From the NCBI GenBank assembly GCA_011032825.1, contig JAADJZ010000005.1, positions 563,001 to 627,000 on the forward strand: DNA of 64,000 bases. The letters run 5' to 3'. This DNA comes from Massariosphaeria phaeospora (Eukaryota > Ascomycota > Dothideomycetes > Pleosporales). Positions 32,468 through 43,317 of this stretch are shown in pieces; position 1 is the first letter of the stretch, and the number at the start of each line of letters is the position of its first letter. The notes beneath the pieces are model-generated. The model saw only the letters and a program-made list of their open reading frames with translations. It searched no databases and was not told the DNA's origin. Both the position numbers and the translations under genes were made by a program.

Positions 32468-33769
32468 TCAGCCCTTTCGCCGTTTACACTGAGCAGCAAC
32501 CACGCTGATGTCGTCGAGTTTGCCTATAGCACAATATTAGCACCAGCCCAGCATCACACATGATATAAATCGCGAAAGCAAGCACGTACCGCCCTCAATC
32601 GACAAGCCCTCATCCACCGCCTTCTCCATATACGGGCTCTCAGCAAACGGGTCCTCAGCAATGACGCGCGCCGCGCTAACCAGCTCCTGCGCAACAAAGC
32701 GCATGCCGTCCGCGTACGTCTGCTCAGCGGGGTCCTTGCCCAGCTGCGCCTGCGCGGCGCCGCTCTGCCACTTGTCCAGGCTAGCGACAACGCTCTGCAC
32801 CACCTCGTGCTCCCACAGGTTGTCACCCACGCCATCGGTCATGGCGAGCACGATGTCGTCTTCCTCGAGTGGCACGCGATCCAGCGCTGCGTCCGCGGCC
32901 GGCGTGTCCGGACTGTTGGTGCCGAGCTGGCGCGGGCAGTCGAACCAGTGCCATTGCTCCGTCGTCTTGAAGACGACTTGCTGCGTGCGCGGGCGCACGA
33001 CCAGGATCTGCGAGTCGCCGATCTGCGTCACGTACAGGATTGGGTGCGCGGGCGTGGATGTGTCGGCGCTGAGCAGCGCGGCGCAGGCGGTGGTTGTGCC
33101 GAGCCAGGCGGAGTCGGTGGTCGGGCTCGAGGTCGCTTCTTGCGTCTTTTCGAAGGCGCGCTGGAGGTAGGAGACGGGGTCGGGTTCGGCGGAGGGCGAG
33201 ATGGCCGCGTGCTCAATTTCGAGGGCCCAGAAGTGCAGGATTAGGCGGGACCAGAGACTGTCAGCGTAATCAGTACTGACCCTCTACCAACTTATATTTA
33301 TGACAATCTGTGAATTGACATACGCAGCATGCCCCCGCTCCCTCGTCGCCCACGCCCCAACCCCGTCGTTCGCCCCGATAAACTGCTCACTGACCAGCAC
33401 CGCATCGTCCCCATTCGTCACCCCGCGTATCATCTCGCCATGCACCGTCGGCCGCCGATCGCGGCTCCTGTCGTACGTGCTCAGCGGCTCGGAGAAGCTG
33501 CCGGACGGAGCGCTCAAGAACGGCGGCGGGAACGGGCGTGAGGGCCTCTTTGCAAACAGCGCGAACCCGGCTTCGAAGTAGAACGGGGCCTTTGGGATCT
33601 CTGGCGGAGCATTGGCGGGTGCGGGCGTCGTGGTGCCCATACTGGGCTCTTGCGCTTGCTTTGCGTAGCATCGTGGGCATGGGGGAGGCCGCTGTGCGAG
33701 GGGCCGAGACCGACGGAGTGGTGAGAGGGCGAGAGGGGAATTGCGCGGGCGCAGGAGAGGTGCGAGCAT
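32468..33769 (-). CDS. PTC7: Mitochondrial PP2C-type protein phosphatase Ptc7
   Basis: Mn/Mg-dependent Ser/Thr phosphatase; in yeast it dephosphorylates Coq7 and other matrix proteins. Three exons: 33769-33324, 33257-32590 and 32523-32468, 389 residues. The N-terminus is rich in Arg, Ser, Leu and Pro without acid residues, a good mitochondrial presequence. Catalytic-core motifs: NGDDAVLVSEQFIGANDGVGAWA (metal-binding Asp), HAALWSRLILHFWALE, VTQIGDSQILVVR, VLAMTDGVGDNLW (metal site), and the terminal GGKLDDISVVAAQC. Intron 1 is 66 nt, a multiple of three, but contains a TAG, so retention would truncate rather than make the membrane isoform known from yeast PTC7. Confidence 0.9.
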
Positions 33770-34355
33770 GCCAGCGGTCAGGGCGGGACTGAGCGTCCAG
33801 TGCGCGGGGTCAGGAGCGCATGGGGGACGCGGGTGAGGATGTAGCTGGAGGGTGTTGGTGTTGTATAGAGAGGATATGCATAGATTGGGGGCCGGTGGTA
33901 AGCGGGATGACGTTGACGGATCGGATTGGATCGGGTTGGAATGGAACGCATTTCAATAATCAGGTCTTCTGAATACACCTGGCCCCAAGCTCTAATTTAT
34001 GAGCAGTTTAGTTTTTGAGTGAACAGTTTTTCTGATGTGCAACGCGCTAATCAGCGACCCGCTGCCGTAGTCGTGGGATTCCCCCACAACAAACATTTGC
34101 TTTCGGGAAAGATGTCATCACTCATTATTGGAGCTCCATAGTAATACAGCCAAACTCTGCCTCCCTCGATGTTGCGAATTGTTGAATGAGCCTTCTATAA
34201 CCACCCCGCTTAGTCTAACCGATCAGTATCCATGAACGCCTAGCAATGCCGTCGCCCTATCTCCTGTCCCAAGAAACCAGTAGACGTATCCACGTAGTCT
34301 GACCCCATCAACCGGCCGCCCTCTTGCAAAACAGCTCCGATCTTTCTCTCCCCAT
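33770..34355. other. Intergenic region
   Basis: 586 bp, no gene seen; promoter side of PTC7. Confidence 0.45.
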
Positions 34356-34918
34356 CTACCCCCTCCTCTTCACAAAACTCTCCAAATCGCTCTTAGTCGC
34401 CACCCCCAACACAAACTTCCTGCTCGGATCCGTTACCACCGCAAACTCCTGCGGCCCAATGCCATCCACGCCGCCATTGAAAAACTCCTCGAGCTCCTCC
34501 AGCGGCGTCTCCGTCGTGATGACCTTGTACCGCGTGCCCCGTCGCCGGAACTTCAGCATCGCGTCCTGTACATGGTCTGAGTCGTGGACTTTGCCCTCCT
34601 TGAGCAGCTGCTGCAGACGCGGTATGCTGATGTAGCCGAGCAGCGCGCGGTTCTCCTGCGAGATGACGGTGAGGTGCGTGTAGTCGCGCTCGAGGCCGTT
34701 GATGAGGGCGTGGGAGATGGGGTCGGAGGGTTTGACGGAGAGGGCGGGAGGTGGGTCGAGGTCTTCTACTGTTGCCTGTGCGCGTGTTAGTTGGGTTTTC
34801 TCGATGGAGACGCCGGGGAGAAGTGAGTGCCTACACCACGGTATTTGTTCGCCCACAGCTTCCGCAGGTCCTCTTCAGCAGCGCCATTAGCGCTGGAGCT
34901 TTGCGCATCGGTAGCCAT
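34356..34918 (-). CDS. CBS-domain pair protein
   Basis: Two exons: 34918-34835 and 34775-34356, 167 residues. After MATDAQSSSANG and EEDLRKLWANKYRGATVEDLD come two CBS motifs in tandem: SVKPSDPISHALINGLERDYTHLTVISQENRALLGYISI, then VQDAMLKFRRRGTRYKVITTETPLEELEEFF and FAVVTDPSRKFVLGVATKSDLESF. A single Bateman module is the whole protein, implying an adenosine-nucleotide sensor or adaptor without catalytic domain. The donor GTAGGC is weak but is the only one keeping frame with the CACAG acceptor. Target unknown. Confidence 0.8.
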
Positions 34919-35204
34919 GGTTGTCGGAGCGTTGGTGGGGTAGCTTTGTTGCGCAGAAAGAAATCCAAGCACAGAAGAGCTTGCCCCGCGCTAGTTTTCT
35001 ACTAGCTGGTGCACGAGCCAGCCGTGAATTGCTTTTGAAGCATCTACGTCTCAAAGGGGCATAGTACCAGCATAAAGAAGTTCTATCAACTAGGTATCTC
35101 ATGGCCCGCAAAGAACCACTCCTCTATATGTCGCCCAGAGCCAATTCAAGGACTCATAAGTAGTACCAAAGAAAATAAGGAGAGTGCCGACTTAGCCAAC
35201 CGTC

Positions 35205-36127
35205 TCATGTCTGAGCATTCGGGACTCCAAGCTCGCTCAGAACGTGTCTGCATCCAAGCCGTGTCCACTCGTCCACACTCTGCTGATCCGGCACCCAATT
35301 CGAGCCCATCATCCCCGCCGCATTCGCACTCGCTTTGCCCACCGCCGCCGCCCTCCTCGGAATCACAACGATGCCATCTTTCCAAAGCACCACATTGTGC
35401 GGGCAAGCCTCGCTCTCCCCCTTCCCCAACACCTCTCTCGCACTCTTAAGCAGTCCCTCATACACCCCGACCAGCTCATCCACAGCCCCAAACCCATCCA
35501 CAAAACGGTGAGAGAAGAACCGGAACGGAACCTTCCCCCTCTCTTCCTCGTCTTGACTAACAAACACATCCCACGCCTCCGGCGGCCCCCTCAAGCCTTG
35601 CAAATGCTTATGCGCCCGACTACACCCGGCCTTCTCCCCGCAGTTGTAAATCACGTACACGTCCTTTAACCTCAACATCTCCAGCGCCGCCGCGAAATCC
35701 GCAGTGTCCAGCGGTTCATACTGCCGGCGATACGAGTCCGTCGTCAGCGCCATGAACTGCGGCCGATCAACGCTGTACAGGTTCAGCGCCAGGTCGTGCG
35801 TGCCGTGGTTGAGTTTTGCGAGGATGAGCCGTGAGTCGGTGCAGTACATGTCGCTACCAGGGCCCCATTTTTCCGACTTGTCGAACGAGGCGTCGAGGGT
35901 GGCGCCGACGACATGCGGTTTTTTGGTGAGTGAGGGGCAGATGCGGAATTCTAGCTGCGGGGAGGGGGTTAGTTAGTGGGGTATTTATGGTGCGAAGTAG
36001 GGTACGGGCTCACGGGGTACCCGGCGCAGTCTTGTTTGATGGTTTCGTGGGGCCCGAAGATGATGCTGCCTTCTGAGACTAGCTTGTCGAAGGTGGCGAG
36101 GATGTTGTCCTCTTGGAGTGCATCCAT
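35205..36127 (-). CDS. Ap4A phosphorylase / ATP adenylyltransferase (APA1/APA2 family)
   Basis: Degrades diadenosine tetraphosphate with phosphate to ATP and ADP. Two exons: 36127-36014 and 35954-35205, 287 residues, near the usual length of about 300. Seen: N-terminal FDKLVSEGSIIFGPHETIK, FRICPSLTKKP, the substrate segment DSRLILAKLNHGTHDLALNLYSVDRPQFMALTTDSY, and the catalytic histidine motif SRAHKHLQGL, an H-x-H-x-Q branch of the HIT superfamily. C-terminal PHNVVLWKDGIVVIPRR is also typical. The usual SQPHKHIQ reads SRAHKHLQ here, with catalytic histidines kept. GTGAGC donor, CTAACT branch, CCGCAG acceptor. Confidence 0.87.
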
Positions 36128-36614
36128 CGCTGGTGGTGGTGTTGAAATGGGTCAACAGAGCTCCTGCTTCATTTGTGGAAAGCTTGTATGTAGCAGTGGT
36201 TCACAGAATATTGATCTGGTGTAGAGAATTGCAGCCTACAACGTGGTGTTGATCGAGGTTGAGGTAGGCGCAGTTGCCTACAAACGGTTTATATGCTTGA
36301 TTGGCCCATTTCGACGCTACTGCGCTCTGCATATGGGTTTGGGTCATCCTTGCTCAATGCAGTTGTATTTCTATATTCCACCAAAACACTCTTGTAGCAG
36401 GTCCCAGCCATATTATCAAACCAGGCAGTTGTCATTGACATCATGTAGACTGTGTCTCCTCTGTCTTTTCGGAAATCCTCTGTTGACAAGCTTGTGTTGA
36501 ACTCCGCAACCCCTCTTGGTCGTTCTGCTTCTGCAAGTGGAAGAAAATAAACACTTTGGTGCCCTATCCGGATATGGATGATGGGACAACCTAACTCCTC
36601 CAGAGAGTCCAACA
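36128..36614. other. Boundary intergenic region before the accessory block
   Basis: 487 bp; no gene supported. Marks the change from conserved housekeeping genes to lineage-specific, partly broken genes. Confidence 0.4.
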
Positions 36615-37862
36615 TCAATCTTCGACCACATCAGCCGTGTAGTCAATCTCAGCAGCCTTAGCATCGAATTCGCTGTCACCCATGTCGTCCCAACGGAAGG
36701 ACCTACTGGATGCGCTCGGGTCTAAAATACGTTTCATATCCGCGCGCCATACGTCTGCAGGCTTCGAGAAGTATTCAGTCAAATCGATTCGGATAACAGC
36801 TCCAGAAACCTCCCGATTCAGGTACAATAGGTAAATCCTTGACCCAGCAGCAAGAAGGCAGTTATACACTGGCCGGAAGGTTTCAAGTAGATGGCCAAGG
36901 TGCTTCAAGCTGAGGTGATCGTCACGGAGCCGTAGGATGAACACGAACTTGTTCTTCACTTTCACCGACAGTAACGACTGGAAACATTGTTTCCAAGTTG
37001 GAATCGTCAAGTTTGTATGGTTGTCGCCAAGATCGAAGTATTCAGGGTCCCTGAGACACTGAGTCATCCCGGGTTCCACCCTCCACCTGATTATGAGTTC
37101 CCGGATGGAATGCAGCGGCACGAGGCCAGGGTCATAGTCAAGCGTCGCGAGGCTATCGAGAACGTATAAGCCCATTTTAAGGTCGCAGGTGTTGAAGTGA
37201 TTTCGGTACACCTGTTCCAGGATCTCATGCTGTGTCTCGGAACCAACGTACGCAGCTTGTACAAAGTATGGATAACTCCGTTTGGGCGGGCAGCAATCAT
37301 AGCCCCACGTATCCTTATAATGAGTGGGGTTACCGGATAGGAAATATGCCAGATATTTATCAAGTCCGGTTGTCATCTTCTTGACTGTCGCCTTTTCTTC
37401 CGGGCAACTGAGGAGGTACGAATAGATCATTTCGCGTAATTCCCGCGGAAGAGTGGCATGCATTGCGCGAGCGAAGGGGCGACACGTAGTCTTGGAGTAG
37501 GCGTATATTGTTCTCTCGGACTCTGTGTGGATTTGGCTGACGGAATATGAGCTAGAGAATCGAGGCGTTTTGGAATTCACCTACTCTTCAATAAAGTTGA
37601 ATTGATGCTCGCGATCCTGAAGCCTCTGTTTCAACCAATCTACTCTATTCAAGTTTAGATAGTTACGTGAAACTGTAAAGGATTTCCGTACTCTTCCTTA
37701 AGCAAGCGAGAGGATTCTGTGCGGCTAAACAAACAACGTTAGTCTGAAGATCTGGTAAATGATTCCGCAGTCACTTGTCACACACTCGCGCAGCCGTTTC
37801 TTGATATTAGGCTGGAAACTACCAGCAGATTTCCGAACAAGAGCTCGCAGAATTTCGTCCAT
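36615..37862 (-). CDS. F-box-like family protein, paralog 1 (5' end eroded)
   Basis: Exons 37862-37786, 37644-37585 and 37536-36615 give 352 residues. The middle exon encodes a short coiled coil (VDWLKQRLQDREHQF) and has exactly 60 nt, like its counterpart in the paralog at 38374-39703. The main exon has TTCRPFARAMHATLPRELREMIYSYLLSCPEE, an F-box-like LPxELRxxIY motif, then SLKHLGHLLETFRPVYNCLLAAGSRI and DLTEYFSKPADVWRADMKRI, all shared with the paralog. Upstream of the proposed ATG, SCNLCPPLINQ matches the paralog's Cys-pair region but is cut off by an in-frame TAG, so the N-terminus seems degraded. Function unknown; may recruit targets to SCF ligases if the motif is genuine. Confidence 0.6.
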
Positions 37863-38373
37863 GTTGTAGGGTTGGTTGATGAGTGGAGGACACAGGTTGC
37901 AACTCGCGAGGCGGCCGACGCGGAAACTTAGCGTGTCGCGCTAGTCCCGATCCGATATCAGATCCACTAGCCTAGGGTATCTGCACTTCTTACTCCGTAC
38001 GACCAGAGAAAGTCTGCGCGAGCACCTCATGGCGAAGCCTCGTTTGTTTCAGCGTAGGCTGAATTCCGTACAAGGACCTCTCAGCGTAACCTTGGAAGCA
38101 GTAATACAGTCACGTATAGTCTAATGCATACTCGCTATTGATCAGATGAATCGCCTCATAGTGCAATGCATCTCTCTTTCCAGACTCGCAGTTTTCTACA
38201 TGGAAATATATATCGTCCTTACCGCACAACACATCATGCCTTACCCGTACCCTTTTGACAATAAGCTATTCAATCACCTTTATTGGACTTGCGCAGAATG
38301 TCTTGCTTCATTGTATTTGCAACTGATGATCGAGTAATGCATATTAGTGTCCCGAACTACATCATAAGTCCAC
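37863..38373. other. Intergenic region with eroded 5' exon of paralog 1
   Basis: Positions 37863-37960 still show resemblance (SCNLC) to the first exon of the neighbouring paralog, interrupted by a stop. The rest shows nothing. Confidence 0.4.
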
Positions 38374-39703
38374 CTAACGCTTTATATCTCTAGGATCCCA
38401 ATCTACTTTCTCGTCAGCCGACTCTTCAGTCTCATCAGCCAACTCTTCAGTCTCACTAGGCGACTCATCGGCCTCATCAGCCAAGTAGTCAATCTCATCA
38501 ACTACACGATCAAAGAGCTCATCACCCTCGTCGTCCCAGCAAAATTTTGCCCGTTCAGGAATACCACCTAGACCCTCATTGATGCCCCGTCTCAAGTCTG
38601 CACGCCAGAGATCCGCAGGCTTCGAATAGTAGTCCGTCAGGTCAAATTCGACTGTGTGAAAACGATATACGATCCTTATCTTTGATCCGGCAGCGACCAA
38701 AGAGGTATATACTGGCCGAAAGCTTTCTAATAGATGGCCAAGATGCTTCAAACTAAGATTCGAAAAGCTGATTCGTAGAGTGAATGTAAATCTATCCTTC
38801 TCTGGCACTGTTAGAAATTTCTCGAAGCAATACTTCGAAGAGGGGAGGCCCGCTGTTTCATCGTTCCGGAAGAATTTCGGGTCCCTCAAAGGCTCCCTAC
38901 TCCGTTGTGCTTCCCAGCGTATAGTGAGTTCTCGAATAAAATGAAGAGGAATGAGGCGGTGTCGACGGTTGCGATTAACAAGGTGCCGAAGGACGGAGAT
39001 CCTGTCACATTCATACGTAGCGTAGTGCCGTCGGTACATCAGTTCAAATATCTCAGCCCGGGTTCCAGCTCCAGTGTACCTTATAAAGTATGGCTCGAAT
39101 CCATCCCTTGGATCATGTGGTGAGTATAACAAATTCCACTCGAGATCGATTTTCATGTCGGGTAATTGCCTTTCTTCTTCGGGAAAACTGAGGAGGTGCG
39201 AATAGACGATATTGCGGAGTCCCCAGGGAAGTGCAGCGTGCACAGCATCATCAAAGGGGCGGCACACGGACCGCGAATAGGTGTGTATCGCTTCATCAAG
39301 CTGCTCGTCGTATTCTCTAACGTTTAATGAGCTTTTTTGGCTGCTAAAAGTTCAAGTACGCGATAGAGCACTTACTCGTTCGATTTCTGCAGTAATTGTT
39401 CACGGTCTTTCACTGCCTTGCGAAGTTGGTCTAGCCTATTCAAAGTTAGATAGTTAAGTGAACAGGAAGAAATCCTCATACTCCCGCTCGTGGTACTGGC
39501 AGGTTCTTTCGGTGCTGGCTACATTAGTACTATGTTCAGCTGAATTTCGTTCGGAGCCACTTCACTTACGCCCGCAGTTTTTGTTTTTGAGTTGGCTGGT
39601 AGTTATCATTTGACGCCGAGTTCCGTTCATGTTTCATCATGCTGTCGATGTTGTGAGAGAGTGGAAGACAAAGGTCGCAACACGCGCGAGGCGTAGTTAG
39701 CAT
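38374..39703 (-). CDS. F-box-like family protein, paralog 2
   Basis: Exons 39703-39570, 39435-39376 and 39316-38374 give 378 residues from the first ATG; the frame is open a further 32 codons upstream without ATG (containing RCDVCDNRL), so another 5' exon is possible. The first exon carries ACCDLCLPLSHN (Cys pairs, possible zinc knuckle), the second a coiled coil (LDQLRKAVKDREQLLQKSNE), the third YSRSVCRPFDDAVHAALPWGLRNIVYSHLLSFPEEE, SLKHLGHLLESFRPVYTSLVAAGSKIRIVY and DLTDYYSKPADLWRADLRR. The C-terminus has repeated ETEELADETEESADE. Intron donors GTAAGT and acceptors AATAG/GTTAG are good. It appears intact. Function unknown. Confidence 0.65.
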
Positions 39704-40122
39704 CTCGTATTGCACTAGTTTCGATTTGGGATCGGTTCCACGTCCCCTCAATCGATTATCGCATACGTCACACCTCCCTTCCCAACCATGAATTTTCAAT
39801 TCGAATATTGACTAACTTACCGTCACCTACTTACGGACCCACTATGAAGCAAACAAAGCTCGACACGTAGGTCGTGCGAAACCACTTATGCGGTCACCTG
39901 TACTCCGATCATGTTCCAACTCCTTCTCCGATACTTGAATTGATGAGCACCTTTCCCATCAAGCTCACGGTATTTAATAATAGGATGAGAGCGGTGCTTT
40001 ATCTCGAAACTTCTAGTCTAAGTGGTAAAGAGAGGATCTCCTCGAAAGGACAGTATAAATACATCCAGTGAACCATTCTGATGAAAGAAACAGAAAATAC
40101 GGGGCTACTCAGCACTTCCAGC
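39704..40122. other. Intergenic region
   Basis: Upstream of paralog 2; a possible extra 5' exon lies at about 39704-39811. Nothing else recognised. Confidence 0.35.
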
Positions 40123-40368
40123 TCAATATACGATCTGATCCGCCAACGCATCAAACTTTTCATCGCCTTCATAGTCCCAGCGGTGGAACTTTCTGCGGGC
40201 TGGATCGACCCCCAAGACCTCATCTATGATACGTTTCACGTCGGCACGCCACACATGTGCAGGTTTCGAGAAGTAATCGGTCAGGTCGAAGCCGCCCCGG
40301 AAATGATACCGAATCGTGATCTGTGAGCCGGCAGCAATCAGTGTGTTATATACCTTCGATTCAGGCAA
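40123..40368 (-). pseudogene. 3' remnant of a third F-box-like paralog
   Basis: About 80 codons match only the end of the two neighbouring paralogs: VYNTLIAAGSQITIRYHF, FDLTDYFSKPAHVWRADVKRIIDEVLG and a final DEKFDALADQI. The F-box-like, coiled-coil and Cys-pair parts are absent. The remnant abuts, in the same orientation, the decayed NLR-like gene upstream. It is best read as a truncated copy. Confidence 0.7.
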
Positions 40369-40437
40369 GAATGACTAGTCACCTCGCCGGATATTGGACA
40401 CGATGAGTAGATTGCGTTCCGAATGCCTGATTTTCTG

Positions 40438-42558
40438 CTAGTCCTGCACAGCCTTCCCCAGCTCCCGGATCATGGTCTTTGTGGGATACCTCGAACTTCC
40501 CTCGTCATCGCGCAGATCAACAAATTTCTCAGAGCTCACAATGCCCAACAGAATCTGTGGTGTCGGGGGAGTCAACAAGATCTTCACTCGCCGTTGCGCA
40601 TTATGTTGGACAGTAGCCAATTCGTCAAAGAACTTCAGGAGATAGTCGGCTTCCCCCTCATCTGCCCTAGCAATTGTGTGCATGTTATGAACGATAATAA
40701 ACACTGTCTGTCCGGGTGGAAGTGCATTCAAAGCGCAGAGAAAGAGATGGCGAATATGCTGAGGCTGAAAAGTCAAAGTCGAAAACTCGTCCTGGGTGAA
40801 AGCAAAATTTTCCGTATACTGCATCAGCTGTTGAGTGAGGTTCCGTAAGAGATGTTGAGAGCCTGGGGTGTAGTCCGACTGTGTGGTGGGGCACATAAAA
40901 TGAAGAACTGCAGCTTTTGTTCGGGTCGTGAGGAGCCCGACAAGCGTTGCCGCTAGAAAGCCGAAAGTTTTGGTTTTCGTCTGAGCACGATGAGTCCGGA
41001 ATCGATTGATTGGAACCAGATTCGAAAATCGGGTCGCTGAAGAACCTGCTGGATCAGATAGGCGCTTTTCTGAGAGTTTTGCATTTGCCGCGTCGCTACC
41101 TTTTGCAGTGCCTGCTGAGCAATGTAGCCGTCGATTTGGAGGAATTGTAGTACGCTTTCCTTGTTGACCATTGGTAGCGGTTGATATATTACATGAACAT
41201 GTTGATGTATCGTCGACTGCATCAATGGAGTCGTTGCTCTGATCAGTTCATGCATTGCGTTAAGTTCCCTGCTCATTGTTTTCATCCCTATTGAAAGTTA
41301 GCATAGTTACGTGTAAATAAAACAAAAAACTTTGTAGCTACGCATAGGCGTTACGTAAAGCAAGCTTACATAACTCGCAACTGCATACGAGGTAGAGTTT
41401 CAACTATACTAAGTACAAATAGCTGTTTTATTTTTAACAGCTATAGTTAGATTATCCTTTGTCGCAAGCTTATTTATTTTATCGTTTTCGAAGTTTACCT
41501 AGAGACGTTAGTACTAGAAGAGTAGCACTCAATAGAATATTTTGCATTTACTATTTGCTAGGTCTCTAATATAATATCTTGCGAGCATTCGTTCACGATA
41601 CGGCGGAAATTCCTTGACCGGGTCTCTACATTCTAGACGTGCTCTTCAACCTCCTTGCAATATTCTAACTGCTTGAGAAGGAAACGCCCGAATTTTGCTA
41701 CTTTAGGTTAGTACCAAAGCAAATCGATCTGTGTACTTTGGGAATTGACATACATGTCGCGGATTTTGCAAACCATTGGATAATATATTTGATGGCTTCT
41801 AATATAGCTATTGATAAACACAGTACAGCTTTTTGCAGTTTGATCTCTTGCTTGCGTTTCAAACGATCCCTGTATCGCTCGAGACTGTTGTTGATTTCTT
41901 CGGTGCTGTCGGGCAGCAGCACCTCAACACACTTCAAAATCAAATCCTGCATATCTGATTTCGCAGTGGTTGCCTAGAAAAGTCAATCGCCATTAGTAGG
42001 AATTGTGGAAGCAAAAAGACAATTACCCCAAGGATCAATTTGAGTCCACCGCATATCAGAAAGCCATAGTCGGAGTTTGGAAGAAATTCCAACCAAGATG
42101 CCACATATCGCGCTTTTCCGTTCTGATCTCGTACAAAGTCGCGAATACCTTTTCCTTTATCAAGCCATGAACCTTTGGCATTGGCTAATGCCTCTAACAC
42201 GTCGGACCAAGATGTAATGGCTATTTCCCCAGGTTGGAATCTGGGACTGAGCGCCTGCATTGCTTCTTGATAACTATCGACACATGCTTTGAAGCTGTTT
42301 TCGACACGAACAAGGGCCCTAATGGGATAAAAATTAGTAGTTGGAACTTGGGGGTGTAGTATGGCGGTCATACAATTCCTCCAACTGGTCTCGGTCATCA
42401 TGTACATATGTCCGCTGCACGAAGTTGTATCGCATATTAGAAGGCAGATATGCGGGGTGCAGATGCGCCATGTGGTTGTCCACAAACGTCGTTGCATGGG
42501 CTACCCCGATATTCTTATCCGATGGTGGCATAGAGGTCGGGATCGAAGAGAGAAACAT
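40438..42558 (-). pseudogene. Decayed NLR-like gene: DUF7708-type N-terminus plus NACHT-region relic
   Basis: The first part is well preserved: exon 42558-42355 or so, then (GTATGA..TACTAAT..ATTAG) ALVRVENSFKACVDSYQEAMQ, YVASWLEFLPNSDYGFLICGGLKLILG, intron, SDMQDLILKCVEVLLPDSTEEINNSLERY and AVLCLSIAILEAIKYIIQWF. This is the helical N-terminal module common in fungal STAND proteins. After a stop at 41698 the related frame continues as LKQLEYCKEVEEHV but meets several stops through 41.3-41.7 kb, an AT-rich stretch. A further exon (MKTMSRELNAMHELIRATTPLMQ, 41285-40953) ends at a stop; a frame shift leads to FGFLAATLVGLL and PPGQTVFIIVHNMHTIA, the degraded nucleotide-binding region. No clear Walker A survives. 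Confidence 0.65.
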
Positions 42559-43317
42559 GTGTCAACTAAGTGTTGGCTGGAGCTAGAAAGTCACCTCAGT
42601 ATCGATAGTGAAGTGAGAAGTCGTTAGCTGGGTTTGAAATAGCTATTCAGGAACCTCTTCTCGCATTGACCCATGGGGTATAAAAGAAGACGGGCTGCGC
42701 CAGACGCAAGCGTTGTACATGAGTTGGCTCCGCCCTGCTATTCTGTGTCATAATGGTTCAGAATCCTTGGCAATACTTACACGCGTTCACAGTAACACCC
42801 ATACCACTCTTCTCTGAAGGTTGAATGCGATACTTGCAGCCGGAAGCACTGTAGCATGTTACCTTCTCGTGGTGGGACAAACGAACATGAAAGATGGCGG
42901 GGCCAATAGATGGCAAGCACAACGTAGTAGCCACGATCACATGGTGATATTGCCCAACCCTCGGTTGGGCTGAAAGTGTACGCACACATGTTGTGCCTGT
43001 ATTGCCTTTCAGGAATAGTCCAGGGGGCTGAGATTGAGACCACAAGTAACCTGCTGAGGACGCACTGTACGTGGCTAACCTAACGTTGAGAGGACGAACA
43101 TTGACCTTTCAATAGGCGCCAGAGTTACTAGAGTAATGTAACTCAAAGGTGGGTATGCTGGTGATTGTGTCCTAGCCTTTGTAGTATGTCCAGTTGTGTG
43201 ACCGAGTAATGTTCATTCACCAGAATGAAGGATCGATCTTGCATAACCAGACCTTCACCCTAACGATCAGCTTGATTACACCTCTTCTTTAGTTATTCGG
43301 ACTTTCAGGTGCCACTG
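42559..43317. other. Divergent intergenic region between NLR-like relic and AAA ATPase gene
   Basis: 759 bp; no supportable gene. It separates two head-to-head accessory genes. Confidence 0.4.

Noticed and set aside
33258..33323. Yeast-like retained-intron membrane isoform of Ptc7
   Set aside because: The 66-nt intron is a multiple of three but contains an in-frame TAG, so retention would truncate the protein.
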